From Myotis daubentonii (taxonomy: Eukaryota > Chordata > Mammalia > Chiroptera > Vespertilionidae), in the NCBI RefSeq assembly GCF_963259705.1, contig NC_081844.1:107501965-107565964 (forward strand): a stretch of 64,000 nt of DNA. Reading direction: 5' to 3'. A program made the translations under genes and the position numbers. Position 1 is the stretch's first letter, and every line of letters begins with the position of its first letter. The notes below the pieces were generated by a model. That model made no database searches, was not told the DNA's origin, and saw only the letters and a list, made by a program, of their open reading frames with translations. Positions 63,194 to 64,000 of the stretch are shown piece by piece.

Positions 63194-63720
63194 ATTAAGA
63201 GCAGGGACTCAGAGATGTTTGCACACCCAGGTTCATGGTAACATTCACATGAGTCAAATGGTGGATGCAACCCAAGGGCCCATTGACGGATGGATGGATA
63301 AACAAGACGGTCTGCCCTACAGGGGATATTATTCAGCATTAAAAGGAAGAAACCCTGACACTTGCTGCAACATGAACGAACCCTGAGACATCAGGCTGAG
63401 TGAGGTAAGCCAGTCGCAAGCAACAAAGACTGTACGATTCTACCTCCACGGACTCCACTGACGAGAGTGGCCCAGGTCTCAGAGACAGGAGGGAGGGTGG
63501 TGCCGGGCTGGGAGGGGATGGAAAGCGGTTGATCAGTGAGTATAGGGTCCGTTACATTCCCACCAGCAGTGTACAGGGGCTCTGATTTCCCTGGGGATTG
63601 GGTGAATAGCAGTGTGAATGTACTTACTGGCACTGAACGAACTACACACTTGAAAATGATTTAAGATGGTAAATTTTATGTTATAGACATATTTTACCAC
63701 AATTAAAGCAACAACAAAGT

Positions 63721-64000
63721 GACCACCGCACCGTGCTCCTTAGGGCGCATGCTCAAACCTGAGGGGTGGTTGGGGGGGGGGGGTTGTCTCAGCCTGGCTG
63801 GTCTCTCCCGTGGAGGGGAAGTCAGACAGGAGAGCGAGCACCTCAGTGGGAGGGACCTTTGTCGTGGCCACACTTACAGACGCCCTCCGCCCTCCGATGC
63901 GCCAGGCACCCCGCAGCACTCTGCCCACCAGGCTTCATTTAACTCTCAGAAAAAACAACAACAAGCCCTTTGCAGAAGAAAGTGCTGTCGCCACCGAGAG
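63721..64000. other. Unique sequence with G-run
   Basis: A G-run at 63771-63783. No gene is seen before the window end. Confidence 0.35.

Larger units (their letters stand above)
62510..63720 (+). mobile_element. L1 ORF2/3' UTR fragment, split by a Helitron and a VES SINE
   Basis: CCCTTGTGCACTGGTGACGG, ATTAAAAATGGAACCACCAT, ATGATCCAGCAATTCCATTT and CTGGGTATATAT lead into the Helitron. After the VES, GAGCAGGGACTCAGAGATGT, ATTGACGGATGGATGGATAA, ATTCAGCATTAAAAGGAAGA and CAACATGAACGAACCCTGAG continue the L1 in register. It ends near AATTAAAGCAACAACAAAG. Stops make ORF2 inactive. Confidence 0.85.

Overview
The window looks like intergenic or intronic nuclear DNA of a vesper bat (Vespertilionidae). 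That call rests on three repeat signatures seen together: many tRNA-derived SINEs of the VES type (tRNA-like head with an A box reading like TGGCTCAGTGGTTGAGC, a TC-rich body and an A-rich tail), several short non-autonomous Helitrons of the HeliBat type (5' TCCTATATAATAAAAG or its relatives, 3' GGGCCTCTAG, inserted between A and T), and young hAT elements with perfect 8-bp target duplications, including two related to the horizontally transferred SPIN/URR1 group. I cannot name the genus. No protein-coding gene, tRNA, rRNA or known ncRNA could be supported. The long open frames are by-products of GC-rich sequence or of tandem arrays whose unit carries no stop.

Layout. 1-9 kb: mostly unique GC-rich DNA with MIR fragments, a VES fold-back, three hAT elements (2.8, 5.1, 7.4 kb) and a CpG island at 6.2-6.6 kb beside a conserved-looking AT-rich block. 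8.7-16.5 kb: old LTR and L1 remains, four VES copies, and a Helitron (11.8-12.3 kb) sitting in the second copy of a 62-bp tandem duplication. 17-29 kb: VES, L2, a CA array, a full SPIN-like element (23.6 kb), several small tandem duplications and a 44-unit, 16-bp minisatellite (26.0-26.75 kb). 28-46 kb: L1 remains used as landing sites by Helitrons, two old LTRs (one with an internal 10/20-bp expansion), a tetranucleotide array, VES copies and MIRs. 45-64 kb: L2 pieces, a palindromic MER5-like hAT element, a second SPIN-like copy, old L1s, and a nested L1/Helitron/VES block at the end.

Possible function lies in non-coding signals. There are three canonical-looking CTCF cores outside repeats (21.8 kb plus strand, 32.5 kb minus strand, 34.1 kb plus strand). 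Helitron copies carry a palindrome of two convergent CTCF-like cores with a constant 16-bp gap, one copy with both cores intact. There are also a CpG island and several AT-rich, homeodomain/POU-motif blocks that look like conserved non-coding elements. Family assignments come from remembered consensus sequences, not from a search. Edges of old repeats are approximate, while edges of elements with target-site duplications were read base by base.
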